The notes: generated by a model not told the origin, from the letters alone. DNA of 64,000 bases from Lonepinella koalarum (GCF_004565475.1 NZ_SRHX01000002.1:342458-406457); one strand, 5' to 3'; shown: positions 9,686 to 20,395, counted from the stretch's first letter. A program made the numbers and translations.

Positions 9686-10138
9686 GTGACAACAGAAACA
9701 AGACCATCTCGTATTATTGAAGTCAAAGAAATTATGACATTATTGCCACACCGTTATCCATTCTTATTGGTTGATCGCGTTTTAGATTTTGAAGAAGGCG
9801 TGTGGTTGAAAGCCATCAAAAATATTAGCGCTAATGAACCCTGTTTTACCGGTCATTTTCCACAAGAACCTATTTTACCGGGAGTATTAATTCTTGAAGC
9901 TCTCGCTCAATCTATGGGAATTCTTGCATTTAAAACACATGAATTACAAGGTGGAGAATTATTTTATTTTACGGGGATTGATGATGCTCGTTTTAGACGT
10001 CCTGTGTTACCGGGAGATCAATTAGAATTATATGTCGAAGTAATCAAACAACGTCGGGGTGTAACTTCCTTTACTGGCATTGCTAAAGTCGCGGGTGAAG
10101 TGGCATGTGAAGCAAAATTAATGTGTGCTAGACGCTAA
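9686..10138 (+). CDS. fabZ: 3-hydroxyacyl-[ACP] dehydratase
   Basis: Removes water from 3-hydroxyacyl-ACP in type II fatty acid synthesis. The 150-residue HotDog-fold protein shows [14 protein letters not shown] near residue 19, the catalytic [19 protein letters not shown] (His about 58, Glu about 72) and RPVLPGDQL. The start is GTG at 9686, matching the MTT start seen in relatives. It competes with lpxA for 3-hydroxymyristoyl-ACP, and the genes are adjacent here as in E. coli, tying the balance of fatty acid and lipid A to one operon. Confidence 0.96.
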   Translation: MTTETRPSRIIEVKEIMTLLPHRYPFLLVDRVLDFEEGVWLKAIKNISANEPCFTGHFPQEPILPGVLILEALAQSMGILAFKTHELQGGELFYFTGIDDARFRRPVLPGDQLELYVEVIKQRRGVTSFTGIAKVAGEVACEAKLMCARR

Positions 10139-10161
10139 TAATTAAACATAAAGGAGCATTT

Positions 10162-10950
10162 ATGATCCACTCAGGTGCGAAGATTCATCCTTCTGCTATT
10201 ATTGAAGATGGAGCAAAAATTGGTGAAAATGTGGTGATCGGTCCATTTTGTGTGATTGGTTCACAAGTTCAAATTGGTAAAGGAACGGTATTACATTCTC
10301 ATGTGGTTATCAATGGTGTCACGACGATTGGCGAAGATAACCAGATTTTCCACGGCGCGACCATTGGTGAGATTAATCAAGATTTAAAATACAATGGCGA
10401 ACCGACAAAAACCATTATTGGCAATCGTAATCGTATTCGTGAAAACGTAACTATTCATCGTGGTACCGTGCAAGGTGGTGGGGTAACTCGAGTCGGTGAT
10501 GATAATTTATTTATGATCAATGCGCATATCGCCCATGATTGTCAAATTAAAAATCGTTGTATATTAGCGAATAATGCGACATTAGCGGGGCATGTTGAAC
10601 TAGATGATTTTGTGATTGTGGGCGGTATGTCTGCTATTCATCAATTTGTGATTGTTGGGGCTCACGTGATGTTAGGTGGCGGTTCCATGGTCAGTCAAGA
10701 TGTACCTCCTTATGTCATGGCACAAGGCAATCATGCTCGACCATTTGGGGTGAATATTGAAGGGCTTAAACGTCGTGGCTTTGATAAAACGACCTTACAT
10801 GCGATTCGTAATGTGTATAAGTTAATTTATCGTAGTGACAAAACTCTTGAACAAGTGATGCCTGAGATTGAACATTACGCTAAGACAGAAGCCGCTATTA
10901 GTTTCTTTCTTGCCTTTTTTAAACGTTCTACTCGTGGCATTATTCGTTAA
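10162..10950 (+). CDS. lpxA: acyl-[ACP]-UDP-N-acetylglucosamine O-acyltransferase
   Basis: First enzyme of lipid A synthesis; moves 3-hydroxyacyl from ACP to UDP-GlcNAc. The 262 residues begin with a left-handed beta helix of hexapeptide repeats (about 1-190) and end with a helical domain; the catalytic histidine lies in [11 protein letters not shown] near 122-126. A good Shine-Dalgarno (AAAGGAG) precedes the ATG. Confidence 0.97.
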   Translation: MIHSGAKIHPSAIIEDGAKIGENVVIGPFCVIGSQVQIGKGTVLHSHVVINGVTTIGEDNQIFHGATIGEINQDLKYNGEPTKTIIGNRNRIRENVTIHRGTVQGGGVTRVGDDNLFMINAHIAHDCQIKNRCILANNATLAGHVELDDFVIVGGMSAIHQFVIVGAHVMLGGGSMVSQDVPPYVMAQGNHARPFGVNIEGLKRRGFDKTTLHAIRNVYKLIYRSDKTLEQVMPEIEHYAKTEAAISFFLAFFKRSTRGIIR

Positions 10951-10966
10951 AAATTCTGTTCATTTA

Positions 10967-11011
10967 CACCGCGCTTCACTCTATTTTGCACTTCTACGAA
11001 AAAGTGCGGTG
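10967..11011 (+). repeat. imperfect inverted uptake-signal pair between lpxA and lpxB
   Basis: CACCGCGCTT (10967-10976) and AAGTGCGGTG (11002-11011) can pair over ten bases with one mismatch-type position, enclosing 25 bases. No T run follows, and the stem ends about 20 bases before the lpxB start, so it is more likely a partial attenuator or just an uptake signal than a full terminator. Confidence 0.45.
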
Positions 11012-11030
11012 AATTTTATGGATATTTCTT

Positions 11031-12227
11031 ATGACACAAACTCAATCAGCTCTTAATCTTTCTCATTCCTTAAACTCTCCAACAATTGCCATGGTAGCAG
11101 GTGAAGTCTCGGGGGATATTCTTGGTGCTGGTTTAATTCGATCCTTAAAAAGTCATTATCCACAAGCTAAATTTATCGGTATTGCGGGCAAAAATATGCT
11201 TGCCGAAGGTTGTGAAAGCCTGATTGATATAGAAGAAATTGCGGTGATGGGGTTAGCCGAGATTTTAAAACATCTGCCAAGATTATTGAAAATTCGCAAA
11301 AATACGGTGCAAACTTTGTTAGCCCAACAGCCTGATATTTTTATTGGTATTGATTCTCCTGAATTTAATTTATATGTGGAGCAAAAACTCAAAAATCAGG
11401 GGATTAAAACCATTCATTATGTTAGCCCATCGGTATGGGCATGGCGACAAAAACGCATTTATAAAATTGCCCGAGCGACCGATCTTGTGTTAGCCTTTTT
11501 GCCCTTTGAAAAAGCCTTTTATGATCATTTTAATGTGCCTTGCCGTTTTATCGGACATACTATGGCAGATGCGATTCCATTAAAGCCAAATCGGATAGAA
11601 GTATGTCAACAACTTGATCTTGATCCAAGCCAACGTTATATGGCGATTTTAGCCGGTAGTCGTGGTGCGGAAGTGGAATTTCTGACGGAGCCATTCTTAA
11701 AAGCCGCCGTATTATTAAAACAACAATACCCCGATTTACACTTTTTAGTCCCCTTGGTGAATGAAAAACGTCGTGAGCAATTTCAACGAATCAAGGCTCA
11801 AATTGCGCCTGATTTAAATCTTATTATGTTAGATGGAAAAGCTCGCCAAGCGATGATCGTAGCTCAAGCCACATTATTAGCATCAGGCACGGCAGCTTTA
11901 GAATGTATGCTATGTAAATCACCGATGGTGGTTGGTTATCGAATGAAATCGCTCACCTACTTTTTAGCCAAACGGTTGGTGAAAACCCCTTATATTTCCT
12001 TGCCGAATTTGTTAGCAAATGAAATGTTAGTACCTGAAATGATACAGCAAGATTGTACCCCTGAAAAATTAGCCGAGAAACTTGCTGTTTATTTCGAACA
12101 AAGTGAAAGTGCGGTGCAATATCGTCAAGTTTTAATTCAACGTTTTACCGAATTGCATAAATTGATTCAATGTGATGCCGATAGCCAAGCAGCACAGGCG
12201 GTGATGGATGTGTTAGAAAGGAAATAA
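11031..12227 (+). CDS. lpxB: lipid A disaccharide synthase
   Basis: Glycosyltransferase (family GT19) that joins lipid X and UDP-2,3-diacylglucosamine to give the beta-1,6 lipid A disaccharide at the inner membrane. The 398 residues show the N-terminal [11 protein letters not shown] motif near 24-34, the [10 protein letters not shown] block near 130-139 and the C-terminal nucleotide-binding part with [10 protein letters not shown] near 283. rnhB begins two bases after its stop. Confidence 0.96.
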   Translation: MTQTQSALNLSHSLNSPTIAMVAGEVSGDILGAGLIRSLKSHYPQAKFIGIAGKNMLAEGCESLIDIEEIAVMGLAEILKHLPRLLKIRKNTVQTLLAQQPDIFIGIDSPEFNLYVEQKLKNQGIKTIHYVSPSVWAWRQKRIYKIARATDLVLAFLPFEKAFYDHFNVPCRFIGHTMADAIPLKPNRIEVCQQLDLDPSQRYMAILAGSRGAEVEFLTEPFLKAAVLLKQQYPDLHFLVPLVNEKRREQFQRIKAQIAPDLNLIMLDGKARQAMIVAQATLLASGTAALECMLCKSPMVVGYRMKSLTYFLAKRLVKTPYISLPNLLANEMLVPEMIQQDCTPEKLAEKLAVYFEQSESAVQYRQVLIQRFTELHKLIQCDADSQAAQAVMDVLERK

Positions 12228-12229
12228 TT

Positions 12230-12832
12230 ATGGCAGATTTCGAATATCCACAAGGTATAGAATTAATTGCTGGTGTAGATGAAGTCGGGCGTGGACCTTT
12301 AGTGGGGGCGGTGGTGACAGCTGCGGTGATTTTAGATCCTAATCACCCTATTGAAGGATTGGCTGATAGTAAAAAACTCAGTGAGAAAAAACGTTTATTA
12401 TTAGCCGAAGAAATAAAACAAAAAGCCTTAGCTTGGGCGTTAGGTCGTGCGGAATCGGAAGAAATTGACCAACTGAATATTTTGCATGCTACGATGTTAG
12501 CCATGCAACGTGCAGTAAAATCGCTGAAAATTCAACCGCACTTTGTATTAGTGGATGGCAATCGTATTCCTGACTTGCCTATGCCAGCTCAAGCAGTGAT
12601 AAAAGGCGATAGCAAAGTCGCTGAAATTAGTGCTGCATCTATTTTGGCGAAAGTTGCTCGCGATCAAGAAATGGTTGAACTCGATCAACAATTTCCACAA
12701 TATGAATTTGCCAAACATAAAGGCTATCCAACTAAGGTACATTTAGCAAGATTAGCAGAATTTGGCGTGTTGCCACAACATCGCCGTAGTTTTGCGCCTG
12801 TACGGCAAATAATCCTAAATAATACGCCTTGA
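12230..12832 (+). CDS. rnhB: ribonuclease HII
   Basis: Cuts RNA of RNA-DNA hybrids, in particular at single ribonucleotides in DNA. The 200-residue protein has the active-site motif [15 protein letters not shown] (Asp and Glu near 16-17), LVDGN near 107 and the later Asp in [21 protein letters not shown] near 125. It is in the lpxB transcript, the usual place in gammaproteobacteria. Confidence 0.96.
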   Translation: MADFEYPQGIELIAGVDEVGRGPLVGAVVTAAVILDPNHPIEGLADSKKLSEKKRLLLAEEIKQKALAWALGRAESEEIDQLNILHATMLAMQRAVKSLKIQPHFVLVDGNRIPDLPMPAQAVIKGDSKVAEISAASILAKVARDQEMVELDQQFPQYEFAKHKGYPTKVHLARLAEFGVLPQHRRSFAPVRQIILNNTP

Positions 12833-12848
12833 TTTAAGGAAAATAGTG

Positions 12849-14705
12849 ATGAATGCAGACTTACTTAATTTTCTACAAATCCCCTTGACTACCGTTATTA
12901 TTTTATTAGTTGGGGCAATTTTTTTATTTATCCAAAATAAATTGCGTATGGACACGGTGGCGCTATTGGTGATGTTGGGATTTTGTTTAAGTGGTATTTT
13001 GAGTGTTGATGAAGTATTTGCGGGCTTTAGTGATCCGAACATTATTTTGATTGCCTTGCTTTTTATTGTGGCAGAAGGGTTGGTGCGTACTGGGGTGGCT
13101 TATCAAGTGAGCGAATGGTTGATGAAAGCAGCCAGAAATAGTGAAACCAAAGTACTAGTGTTATTAATGTTATCGGTTGCCAGTTTAGGGGCATTTATGA
13201 GTTCCACAGGTATTGTGGCGATTTTTATTCCTGTGGTGCTAGTGATTTGCCAACAAATGAATATTTCACCAAAACGTCTGATGATGCCGTTAAGTATGGC
13301 TGGCTTAATTAGTGGTATGATGACTTTAATTGCAACAGCACCAAATTTGGTCGTGAATGCTGAATTAATGCGAACGCAGGCGGGACGTTTTAGCTTTTTT
13401 TCTTTTACGCCTATAGGCTTAATCGTTCTTGTATTGGGTGTGTTTTATATGTTAGTTGCTCGCCGTTGGCTTGCAACTGCGGAACAAGATAGTCAGGAAG
13501 CGATCAGTCGCTATTCCATTAGTGATCTGATTGAAAGTTATCATTTGCACGATCGAATTAAGCGTTTCGCTGTGCTAGAAGGATCAGATTTTATTGGTAA
13601 AAGTGTAGAAGAATTGCATTTGCGTTCTAATTATGGGTTAAATATTTTGGCAATTGAACGCTGGAAACGTTTTAGACCAATATTTATGGCAGCTTCTTTA
13701 GGTAAAGAAGAAGTGCGAATAAAAGATTTATTGATGATTGATATTAGCAATCCTGAATTAGATTTAGCCGAGTTCTGTCGCGAACATCATTTAGAACAGG
13801 CGGCAATTCGTAATAATAACTTTAACGAGCAAGCAAAATCCGTGGGGATGGCTGAAATTACACCGATTCCTGACGGCAGTGCAGAAGGCAAAAGTGCGGT
13901 GCAATTACGTTTTAGATCTTATTATGGCTTGAATATTATTGGGATTAAACGTAATGGCGAGCTACTACAAGGAAATTTGGTGGAAGAACCGCTAAAAGTT
14001 GGGGATTTATTGTTGGTGATTGGACAATGGAAATTATTACAACAACTGCGTGATAAAACCAAATCTTTCTTTTTATTGAGTTATCCGAGTGAAATTGATA
14101 AAGCAGTGCCAGCAGCAAGTCAGGCATGGCATGCTATCTTTTCGATTGCTGTCATGGTATTGTTAATGGTAACAGGTATCGTGCCGAACGTCATTGCGGC
14201 TTTAATTGCCTGTTTAATGTTAGGCAAGTTTCGTTGTGTAGATGCTAAAAGCGCTTATGCCAGTATTCATTGGTCAAGTCTGATTTTAATTGTGGGTATG
14301 ATGCCCTTTTCCATTGCTTTACAAAAAACCGGTGGGGTAGATTTAGTGGTAGATTTTATGATTAATACTGTGGGGACAATGGGGAAACATTGGATCTTAA
14401 TCAGCTTGTTTATGCTTTGTGCTGTAGTTGGGTTATTTATATCCAATACTGCCACGGCTATTTTAGTGGCACCGATAGCCATTAGCATGGCGCAACAATT
14501 ACATTTATCCCCGATGCCCTTTGCGATGACAGTGGCGATTGCCTCTTCTGCTGCCTTTATGACCCCAATTTCTTCACCGGTGAATACCATGGTGTTAGGA
14601 CCGGGGGGATATAAATTTGCTGATTTTATGAAAATCGGTGTGCCATTTACCATTTTAGTGATGTTAGTGACCATATTTTGTATTCCCATATTCTTTCCAT
14701 TTTAA
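12849..14705 (+). CDS. SLC13/DASS-type transporter with two TrkA-C domains
   Basis: A 618-residue membrane protein (ATG 12849, directly after a GTG). Membrane helices fill residues 1-215 and 420-618; the middle (about 220-410) holds two soluble TrkA-C (RCK-C) domains, visible as the paired phrases LRSNYGLNILAIER and LRFRSYYGLNIIGIKR. The helical parts belong to the divalent anion:sodium symporter group, with the two hairpin motifs STGIVAIFIP near 117 and SNTATAILVAPIAIS near 534. Transported ion is unknown; relatives are named sulfate, dicarboxylate or citrate carriers. It reads on from rnhB and into mogA. Confidence 0.85.
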   Translation: MNADLLNFLQIPLTTVIILLVGAIFLFIQNKLRMDTVALLVMLGFCLSGILSVDEVFAGFSDPNIILIALLFIVAEGLVRTGVAYQVSEWLMKAARNSETKVLVLLMLSVASLGAFMSSTGIVAIFIPVVLVICQQMNISPKRLMMPLSMAGLISGMMTLIATAPNLVVNAELMRTQAGRFSFFSFTPIGLIVLVLGVFYMLVARRWLATAEQDSQEAISRYSISDLIESYHLHDRIKRFAVLEGSDFIGKSVEELHLRSNYGLNILAIERWKRFRPIFMAASLGKEEVRIKDLLMIDISNPELDLAEFCREHHLEQAAIRNNNFNEQAKSVGMAEITPIPDGSAEGKSAVQLRFRSYYGLNIIGIKRNGELLQGNLVEEPLKVGDLLLVIGQWKLLQQLRDKTKSFFLLSYPSEIDKAVPAASQAWHAIFSIAVMVLLMVTGIVPNVIAALIACLMLGKFRCVDAKSAYASIHWSSLILIVGMMPFSIALQKTGGVDLVVDFMINTVGTMGKHWILISLFMLCAVVGLFISNTATAILVAPIAISMAQQLHLSPMPFAMTVAIASSAAFMTPISSPVNTMVLGPGGYKFADFMKIGVPFTILVMLVTIFCIPIFFPF

Positions 14706-14719
14706 AAATAAGGAAAAAA

Positions 14720-15310
14720 ATGACTGCAGTTAATAAAAAAATGCTAAAAATAGGCTTGGTTTCTGTTTCAGACCGAGCTTCGCAAGGGGTATATCAAGAT
14801 CAAGGTATTCCTGAATTAACCGCTTGGTTAGAAACTGCCTTAGTGGATCCATTTCTGGTTGATACCCGTTTAATTCCTGATGAACAAGCGATTATTGAGC
14901 AAACGCTTATTGAGTTGGTCGATCAACAACAATGTCATTTAGTTTTAACCACCGGTGGAACAGGACCAGCAAAAAGGGATGTGACACCTGATGCGACTTT
15001 AGCTATTGCGGATCGTGAAATGCCGGGATTCGGTGAGCAAATGCGTCAAGTCAGTTTACATTTTGTGCCGACTGCGATTCTTTCTCGTCAAGTAGGCGTG
15101 ATTCGCAACAACAGCTTAATTTTAAATTTACCCGGGCAACCGAAAGCGATTAAAGAAACCTTAGAAGGGGTAAAAGATGAAAATGGTAAGGTGTTGGTTA
15201 AAGGAATTTTTTCTGCCGTGCCTTATTGTTTACAACTGATTGATGGTATTTATATTGATACAAAACCCGAAGTGATTGAAAGTTTTCGCCCAAAATCGGC
15301 GAGAAAATAG
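14720..15310 (+). CDS. mogA: molybdopterin adenylyltransferase
   Basis: Activates molybdopterin with ATP for molybdate insertion in molybdenum cofactor synthesis. I use ATG 14720 (196 residues), preceded by AAGGAAAAA; an ATG 14 codons upstream lies inside the previous gene. The MoaB/Mog domain is seen in SVSDRASQGVYQDQGIP near 12 and the nucleotide-binding TTGGTGPAKRDVTPDAT near 75-91. glnB follows after nine bases. Confidence 0.95.
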   Translation: MTAVNKKMLKIGLVSVSDRASQGVYQDQGIPELTAWLETALVDPFLVDTRLIPDEQAIIEQTLIELVDQQQCHLVLTTGGTGPAKRDVTPDATLAIADREMPGFGEQMRQVSLHFVPTAILSRQVGVIRNNSLILNLPGQPKAIKETLEGVKDENGKVLVKGIFSAVPYCLQLIDGIYIDTKPEVIESFRPKSARK

Positions 15311-15658
<348 letters not shown>

Positions 15659-15680
15659 CTAATCAAATACGGTGTATTTT

Positions 15681-16733
15681 ATGATAAAAAACAATCCATT
15701 AAATCAATTTATATTTGTTTCAGCGGCGTTGGTGATTATTTTTGCTGGGATCAAAGTGTCTTCGGTGATAGTCGTTCCTTTTTTGCTCTCTTTATTTATA
15801 GCGATAGTCTGTTCACCAATTATTAAGTTTATGACAAACAGAAATATACCACACTGGTTAGCTATTGCCTTACTTTTCTTATTAATTCTACTTATATTTT
15901 TCTTCTTGGTGGGATTGATTAATGGTTCGGTACAAGAGTTTACTAAATCAATGCCACAGTATCGTGAATTAATGACGGAGCGAATTAATGATTTACTGTC
16001 ATTTACTCGAAAATGGAATATCCCTTTTTCAATGCGACCAGATGCAGTTGTAAAATATTTTGATCCAAGTTCTGTAATGAATTTTGCTAGTGGTTTATTA
16101 ATGAATTTCTCTAATGTGGTCTCAAATGTATTTATCTTAATTCTTGTGGTAATTTTTATGCTTTTGGAAGCACCAACGGCTAAACGAAAATTTGCTATTG
16201 TCTTTAATAAGCAGCAAGAAGATGAAAATCATATAGAACGTGTGCTGAAGAGTATTATTGGTTATCTTGGGGTAAAAACAATAATGAGTTTACTTACTGG
16301 TATCTCAATATGGGCATTACTGACTTTTGTAGGCGTTCAATATGCAATTCTTTGGGCAACCTTGAGCTTTTTGTTTAATTATATTCCGAGTATCGGTTCA
16401 ATTATTGCCGCTGTACCAATTGTTTTGCAGGCATTCTTACTGAACGGGTTTACTACGGGATTTATTGTGACTATTAGCGTCATTATTATTAATGTATCAA
16501 TCGGCAATGTGATTGAACCGAGAATAATGGGTAAAAAATTAGGACTTTCTACTTTGGTGGTGTTTCTTTCTCTTTTATTTTGGGGATGGTTACTGGGAAC
16601 GGTAGGAATGTTGCTATCTGTCCCTTTAACGATGGCATTGAAAATTGCGTTGGAATCTAGCCCGAGAACAGAACGTTATGCTATTTTATTAAGTGATCGT
16701 TTACCGCAAAAATCAGAATTACCGGGTTCTTAA
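15681..16733 (+). CDS. perM: AI-2E family permease (PerM-like)
   Basis: A 350-residue membrane protein with about seven to eight helices and the loop between helices typical of the AI-2E/UPF0118 family (PerM, TqsA). The conserved C-terminal region includes ILWATLSFLFNYIPSIGSIIA near 222-242 and NVIEPRIMGKKLGLS near 275. The gene follows glnB by 22 bases, and I recall the same mogA-glnB-perM neighbourhood in H. influenzae. Substrate is uncertain; some relatives export autoinducer-2, others sodium/lithium in exchange for protons. Confidence 0.85.
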   Translation: MIKNNPLNQFIFVSAALVIIFAGIKVSSVIVVPFLLSLFIAIVCSPIIKFMTNRNIPHWLAIALLFLLILLIFFFLVGLINGSVQEFTKSMPQYRELMTERINDLLSFTRKWNIPFSMRPDAVVKYFDPSSVMNFASGLLMNFSNVVSNVFILILVVIFMLLEAPTAKRKFAIVFNKQQEDENHIERVLKSIIGYLGVKTIMSLLTGISIWALLTFVGVQYAILWATLSFLFNYIPSIGSIIAAVPIVLQAFLLNGFTTGFIVTISVIIINVSIGNVIEPRIMGKKLGLSTLVVFLSLLFWGWLLGTVGMLLSVPLTMALKIALESSPRTERYAILLSDRLPQKSELPGS

Positions 16734-16740
16734 TTCTATT

Positions 16741-16773
16741 TAGTTATAAAATAGAACAAATAACTATTTTTTT
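16741..16773 (+). terminator. rho-independent terminator after perM
   Basis: TAGTTAT (16741-16747) pairs with ATAACTA (16760-16766), followed by a run of seven T. The stem is AT-rich and the loop is 12 bases, so efficiency may be modest. Confidence 0.55.
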
Positions 16774-16836
16774 ATTATTATATATTGTGTTAAAAATAGC
16801 ATCAACAACAAACACTATTCTTTCAAGGAGAAAACA

Positions 16837-17784
16837 ATGACAATTTTTGCAGATAATTCCTATTCTATTGGTAACACCCCATTAGTGCGTTTAAATCATT
16901 TTGGTAACGGCAATATTGTGGTGAAAGTAGAAGGTCGTAACCCAAGTTTCAGCGTAAAATGCCGTATTGGTGCCAACATGGTATGGCAAGCAGAAAAAGA
17001 CGGTATCTTAACTAAAGATAAGGAAATTGTAGATGCGACCAGTGGTAACACGGGGATTGCGTTAGCATTTGTGGCAGCAGCGCGCGGTTATAAAATTACC
17101 TTAACTATGCCTGAAACCATGAGTACAGAACGTAAACGTTTATTGCGTGGTTTAGGTGTGAATTTGGTGCTAACCGAAGGCGCAAAAGGTATGAAAGGGG
17201 CGATTGCGAAAGCAGATGAAATCGTAGCAAGTGATCCGAATCGTTATGTTATCTTAAAACAATTTGAAAACCCTGCTAACCCAGCTATTCACCAACAAAC
17301 CACAGGACCTGAAATTTGGAATGGTACGGAAGGCAAGGTGGATGTGGTCGTTGCTGGCGTAGGAACTGGTGGTACCATTACAGGAATTAGCCGTTATATC
17401 AAACTAGATCAAGGTAAGGCTATTACTTCTGTTGCGGTTGAACCAGCAGAAAGCCCAGTCATCACTCAAACCTTAAATGGTGAAGAAGTGAAACCGGGTC
17501 CACATAAGATTCAAGGTATTGGCGCTGGATTTATTCCAAAAAATTTAGATTTGTCTTTAGTTGATCGAGTTGAACGAGTAGATAGCGAAACCGCTATTGC
17601 AACCGCTCGTCGTTTAATGGCAGAAGAAGGTATTTTAGCTGGAATTTCATCCGGTGCTGCGCTTGCTGCTGCAGATCGTATTGCAAAATTACCTGAATTT
17701 GCTGATAAATTGATTGTGGTTATTTTACCATCTGCTTCAGAACGTTATTTAAGTACTGCTTTATTTGAAGGTGTAGAAGCGTAA
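16837..17784 (+). CDS. cysK: O-acetylserine sulfhydrylase A (cysteine synthase)
   Basis: PLP enzyme making cysteine from O-acetylserine and sulfide. The 315-residue fold-type II protein has the PLP lysine in [16 protein letters not shown] (K about 42), the substrate loop TSGNTGIA near 69 and the phosphate-binding GTGGTITG near 176. It is monocistronic, with a Shine-Dalgarno (AAGGAG) at its start and a strong terminator after it. Its product and that of metB, 1 kb on, link cysteine to methionine synthesis. Confidence 0.97.
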   Translation: MTIFADNSYSIGNTPLVRLNHFGNGNIVVKVEGRNPSFSVKCRIGANMVWQAEKDGILTKDKEIVDATSGNTGIALAFVAAARGYKITLTMPETMSTERKRLLRGLGVNLVLTEGAKGMKGAIAKADEIVASDPNRYVILKQFENPANPAIHQQTTGPEIWNGTEGKVDVVVAGVGTGGTITGISRYIKLDQGKAITSVAVEPAESPVITQTLNGEEVKPGPHKIQGIGAGFIPKNLDLSLVDRVERVDSETAIATARRLMAEEGILAGISSGAALAAADRIAKLPEFADKLIVVILPSASERYLSTALFEGVEA

Positions 17785-17827
17785 TTTTGAAATCCCCTAA
17801 ATAAAAATAATAAAAGTAGATAGTATT

Positions 17828-17855
17828 GACCAACTCAGATGAGTTGGTCTTTTTT
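17828..17855 (+). terminator. rho-independent terminator of cysK
   Basis: GACCAACTC (17828-17836), a four-base loop and GAGTTGGTC (17841-17849) make a perfect nine-pair stem followed by six T. It lies 44 bases after the cysK stop. Confidence 0.9.
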
Positions 17856-18006
17856 ATAGAGTATTTAGGTAAGTTAGTATGATTACTTTTGTAATAAGAT
17901 TTCCTCTCTTTTTTAGTTATATAGTTTAATATTTCGAGTAAGTGAGACTTGAATCCAATTGTTAACTAAAAAATATAATAAATTCAAATTAGTTTTATTT
18001 AATGGA

Positions 18007-18080
18007 TGGAGGCGTGTCCCGGAGTCGAACCGAGCTACATGGATTTGCAATCCAGTGCATAACCGCTTTGCTAACACGCC
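18007..18080 (-). tRNA. tRNA-Cys (GCA)
   Basis: The minus strand gives a 74-base cloverleaf with a seven-pair acceptor stem (GGCGTGT with ACACGCC), anticodon loop TTGCAAA and an encoded CCA. It is the last gene of a Gly-Leu-Cys tRNA operon. Confidence 0.95.
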
Positions 18081-18154
18081 ACAATTTGAAATCTGTTTTA
18101 GATATAAAAAAACACCTTACGGTGCCATTTTATTATTGTTAACTTAGTTTTAAA

Positions 18155-18241
18155 TGGTGCCCGAGGCCAGACTTGAACTGGCACGCCTCGAAAGGCGAGG
18201 GATTTTAAATCCCTTGCGTCTACCGATTCCGCCACTCGGGC
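18155..18241 (-). tRNA. tRNA-Leu (TAA)
   Basis: A class II tRNA of 87 bases on the minus strand with a long variable arm. The acceptor stem is GCCCGAG with CTCGGGC, the anticodon loop is TTTAAAA (anticodon TAA), and CCA is encoded. Confidence 0.95.
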
Positions 18242-18272
18242 TAAACGCATTTCCTAACTGATTAGGTTAAGT

Positions 18273-18348
<76 letters not shown>

Positions 18349-18382
18349 TTTGCTTTCAGCTTATCGCTGTCAACGAGGGTGC

Positions 18383-18410
18383 ATTTTACGGAAATCTATT
18401 TTGTTGTCAA
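18383..18410 (-). promoter_or_regulatory. promoter of the tRNA Gly-Leu-Cys operon
   Basis: On the minus strand TTGACA (18410-18405) and TAAAAT (18388-18383) are 16 bases apart, followed by a GC-rich stretch (GCACCCTCG) typical of stringently controlled stable RNA promoters. The tRNA-Gly starts 35 bases downstream of the -10. Confidence 0.8.
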
Positions 18411-18543
18411 CAGGAATTTTGCAATAAGTTTTAAAAATTATATTGCTTGCTGAAAAAAAAGACATTATTGCTAAAAATAAGCCAGTTTTGTATTAAAAAG
18501 TCATCAGTGGCTCTCGTGTATCTCACAAACAATAAATTTCTAT

Positions 18544-18687
18544 TTAACTATTAACTATCGCGGCTATCGCCAAAATTCCACTTAAATGCTTGGTAGAATT
18601 AAAAGTCGCTAAATAATTATCGCTGGTAAATTGTTCCAGTTGGGGGGGATTTTTATAAGGAAAGTAAAAGAAAATCAATATAATCAT
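18544..18687 (-). CDS. possible 47-residue small protein or gene remnant
   Basis: The stretch 18411-18797 has no recognised gene. On the minus strand an ATG at 18687 opens 47 codons to TAA at 18546-18544: a hydrophobic start (MIILIFFYFPY) then a more ordinary, protein-like tail containing LEQFTSDNYLATF and HLSGILAIAAIVNS. No convincing ribosome site precedes it, and it crosses a run of seven C, so it may be the decayed 3' end of a lost gene. I do not recognise the sequence. Confidence 0.25.
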   Translation of the reverse strand: MIILIFFYFPYKNPPQLEQFTSDNYLATFNSTKHLSGILAIAAIVNS

Positions 18688-18797
18688 TTATCACTGTTCC
18701 AATTAGCCAAACAAAATCAAAAAAATTCCCTTTAATCCCACCGCACTTTATGCCAAAATGGCAAGCAAATTTTTCGTTTTCAATATTAGGTGAAATA

Positions 18798-19910
18798 ATG
18801 ACACAAGAATATGCTTTAGATACTATTTTAGCCCAAGCTGGTAACCGTACCGATCCACGTACTGGTGCGGTTTCCACGCCGATTTTTCTTTCCACGGCCT
18901 ATGGACATCATGGTATCGGTGAAAGTACTGGTTTTGATTACACTCGCACCAAAAACCCAACACGAGTGGTTTTAGAAGAGACTATGGCAAAATTAGACGG
19001 TGGGGATGCAGCCTTTGCTTTTGCATCAGGCATGGCAGCCATTCAAGTGTTAATGACATTATTTAAAGCTCCCGATGAATGGATTGTTTCTAGTGATGTT
19101 TATGGAGGCACTTATCGTCTACTTGATTTTTGTCATAAAAATACCCATGGTGTTAAACCTGTTTATGTCAATACTGCTGATGTGAGTGCGATCGAATCCG
19201 TTATTACGCCAAATACAAAAGCTATTTTTGTAGAAACACCGTCTAATCCATTAATGGAAGAATGTGATGTCAAGGCGATTGCCAAACTAGCAAAAAAACA
19301 TAACTTATTGTTGATCGTGGATAATACGTTCTTAACCCCGATGTTATATCGTCCAATGGATGATGGGGCGGATGTGACGATTTACAGTGGCACTAAATAT
19401 ATTGCTGGTCATAATGATGTGTTAGCGGGTTTAATTGTCGCAAAAGGGCAAGAATTATGTGAACGTTTATTTTACATTCAAAACGGAGCAGGTGCGGTGC
19501 TTTCACCTTTTGATTCTTGGTTAACTATTCGAGGCTTAAAAACCCTTTCTCTACGTATGAAGCGTCATCAACAAAGCGCTCAACAAATCGCAGAATTTTT
19601 ACGTCAACAACCACAAATTACCGATGTGTTATATTCGAATAAGGGGGGAATGTTATCCTTCCGTTTACAAGATGAGAACTGGGTAAATCCATTTTTAAAA
19701 GCAATGAAATTAATTACGTTTGCGGAAAGCTTAGGTGGTACCGAAAGTTTTATTACCTATCCAGCAACGCAAACGCATATGGATATTCCAGAAGCAGAGC
19801 GAATTGCGCGTGGAGTATGCAATCGTTTATTGCGTTTTTCAGTGGGGTTAGAAGATGTTGAAGACATTAAACAAGATTTAGTTCAAGCGTTAGCCCTCTG
19901 TGATAAGTAA
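18798..19910 (+). CDS. metB: cystathionine gamma-synthase type PLP enzyme
   Basis: Fold-type I PLP enzyme of the Cys/Met metabolism family; expected to join O-succinyl- or O-acetylhomoserine with cysteine to cystathionine. ATG 18798 gives 370 residues; a start 16 codons earlier would lie over an uptake signal. Motifs: YTRTKNPTR near 47, SGMAAIQ near 77, ETPSNPL near 146, the PLP lysine in SGTKYIAGHND near 195, and the C-terminal LGGTESFITYPATQTH. I recall close similarity to H. influenzae HI0086, named metB. Family members also include gamma-lyases and sulfhydrylases, so the exact reaction is inferred. Confidence 0.88.
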   Translation: MTQEYALDTILAQAGNRTDPRTGAVSTPIFLSTAYGHHGIGESTGFDYTRTKNPTRVVLEETMAKLDGGDAAFAFASGMAAIQVLMTLFKAPDEWIVSSDVYGGTYRLLDFCHKNTHGVKPVYVNTADVSAIESVITPNTKAIFVETPSNPLMEECDVKAIAKLAKKHNLLLIVDNTFLTPMLYRPMDDGADVTIYSGTKYIAGHNDVLAGLIVAKGQELCERLFYIQNGAGAVLSPFDSWLTIRGLKTLSLRMKRHQQSAQQIAEFLRQQPQITDVLYSNKGGMLSFRLQDENWVNPFLKAMKLITFAESLGGTESFITYPATQTHMDIPEAERIARGVCNRLLRFSVGLEDVEDIKQDLVQALALCDK

Positions 19911-20054
19911 GATTTTACAAATTGAAATGATTGATTAAAAAAAGGATGAAAATTTTGTAGCTGTGTTATTATATTTAACAAATTCATGGCAATTTGCCTT
20001 GATATATGTTAAAAAAATAAAATGTCCGCGGATTTTATTAAAAAGGAAAGAAAA

Positions 20055-20378
20055 ATGGCAGATGTATTACATGTTACCGATGCTTCATTTGAAGCAGATG
20101 TTTTAAATTCAGATGTACCTGTATTATTAGATTTTTGGGCGCCGTGGTGTGGTCCTTGCCGTATGATAGGTCCAATCTTAGAAGATTTGGCTAAAGAATA
20201 TGGCGATAAAGTGAAAATCGTTAAAATGAATATTGATGATAACCAAGGTACTCCAACTCAATTTGGTGTACGGGGTATTCCGACGTTGTTATTATTCAAA
20301 GAAGGTAAAGTGCTTGCAACTCAAGTAGGCGTGGTACCGAAAACACAATTAGCTTCATTTGTTAATCAGGCGTTATAA
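20055..20378 (+). CDS. trxA: thioredoxin 1
   Basis: Cytoplasmic dithiol reductant for ribonucleotide reductase, PAPS reductase and others. ATG 20055 gives 107 residues, preceded by AAAAGGAAAG; the ATG at 20022 lies upstream of that ribosome site. The active site is [10 protein letters not shown] (CGPC near 33-36) and the cis-proline is in GIPTLLLF near 75. Next to metB as in H. influenzae. Confidence 0.97.
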   Translation: MADVLHVTDASFEADVLNSDVPVLLDFWAPWCGPCRMIGPILEDLAKEYGDKVKIVKMNIDDNQGTPTQFGVRGIPTLLLFKEGKVLATQVGVVPKTQLASFVNQAL

Positions 20379-20395
20379 TTGTTTTTAGTCAGAAG

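Noticed and set aside
18510..18530. CRP-like half site (TCTCACA) upstream of metB
   Set aside because: No matching TGTGA arm at the required spacing.
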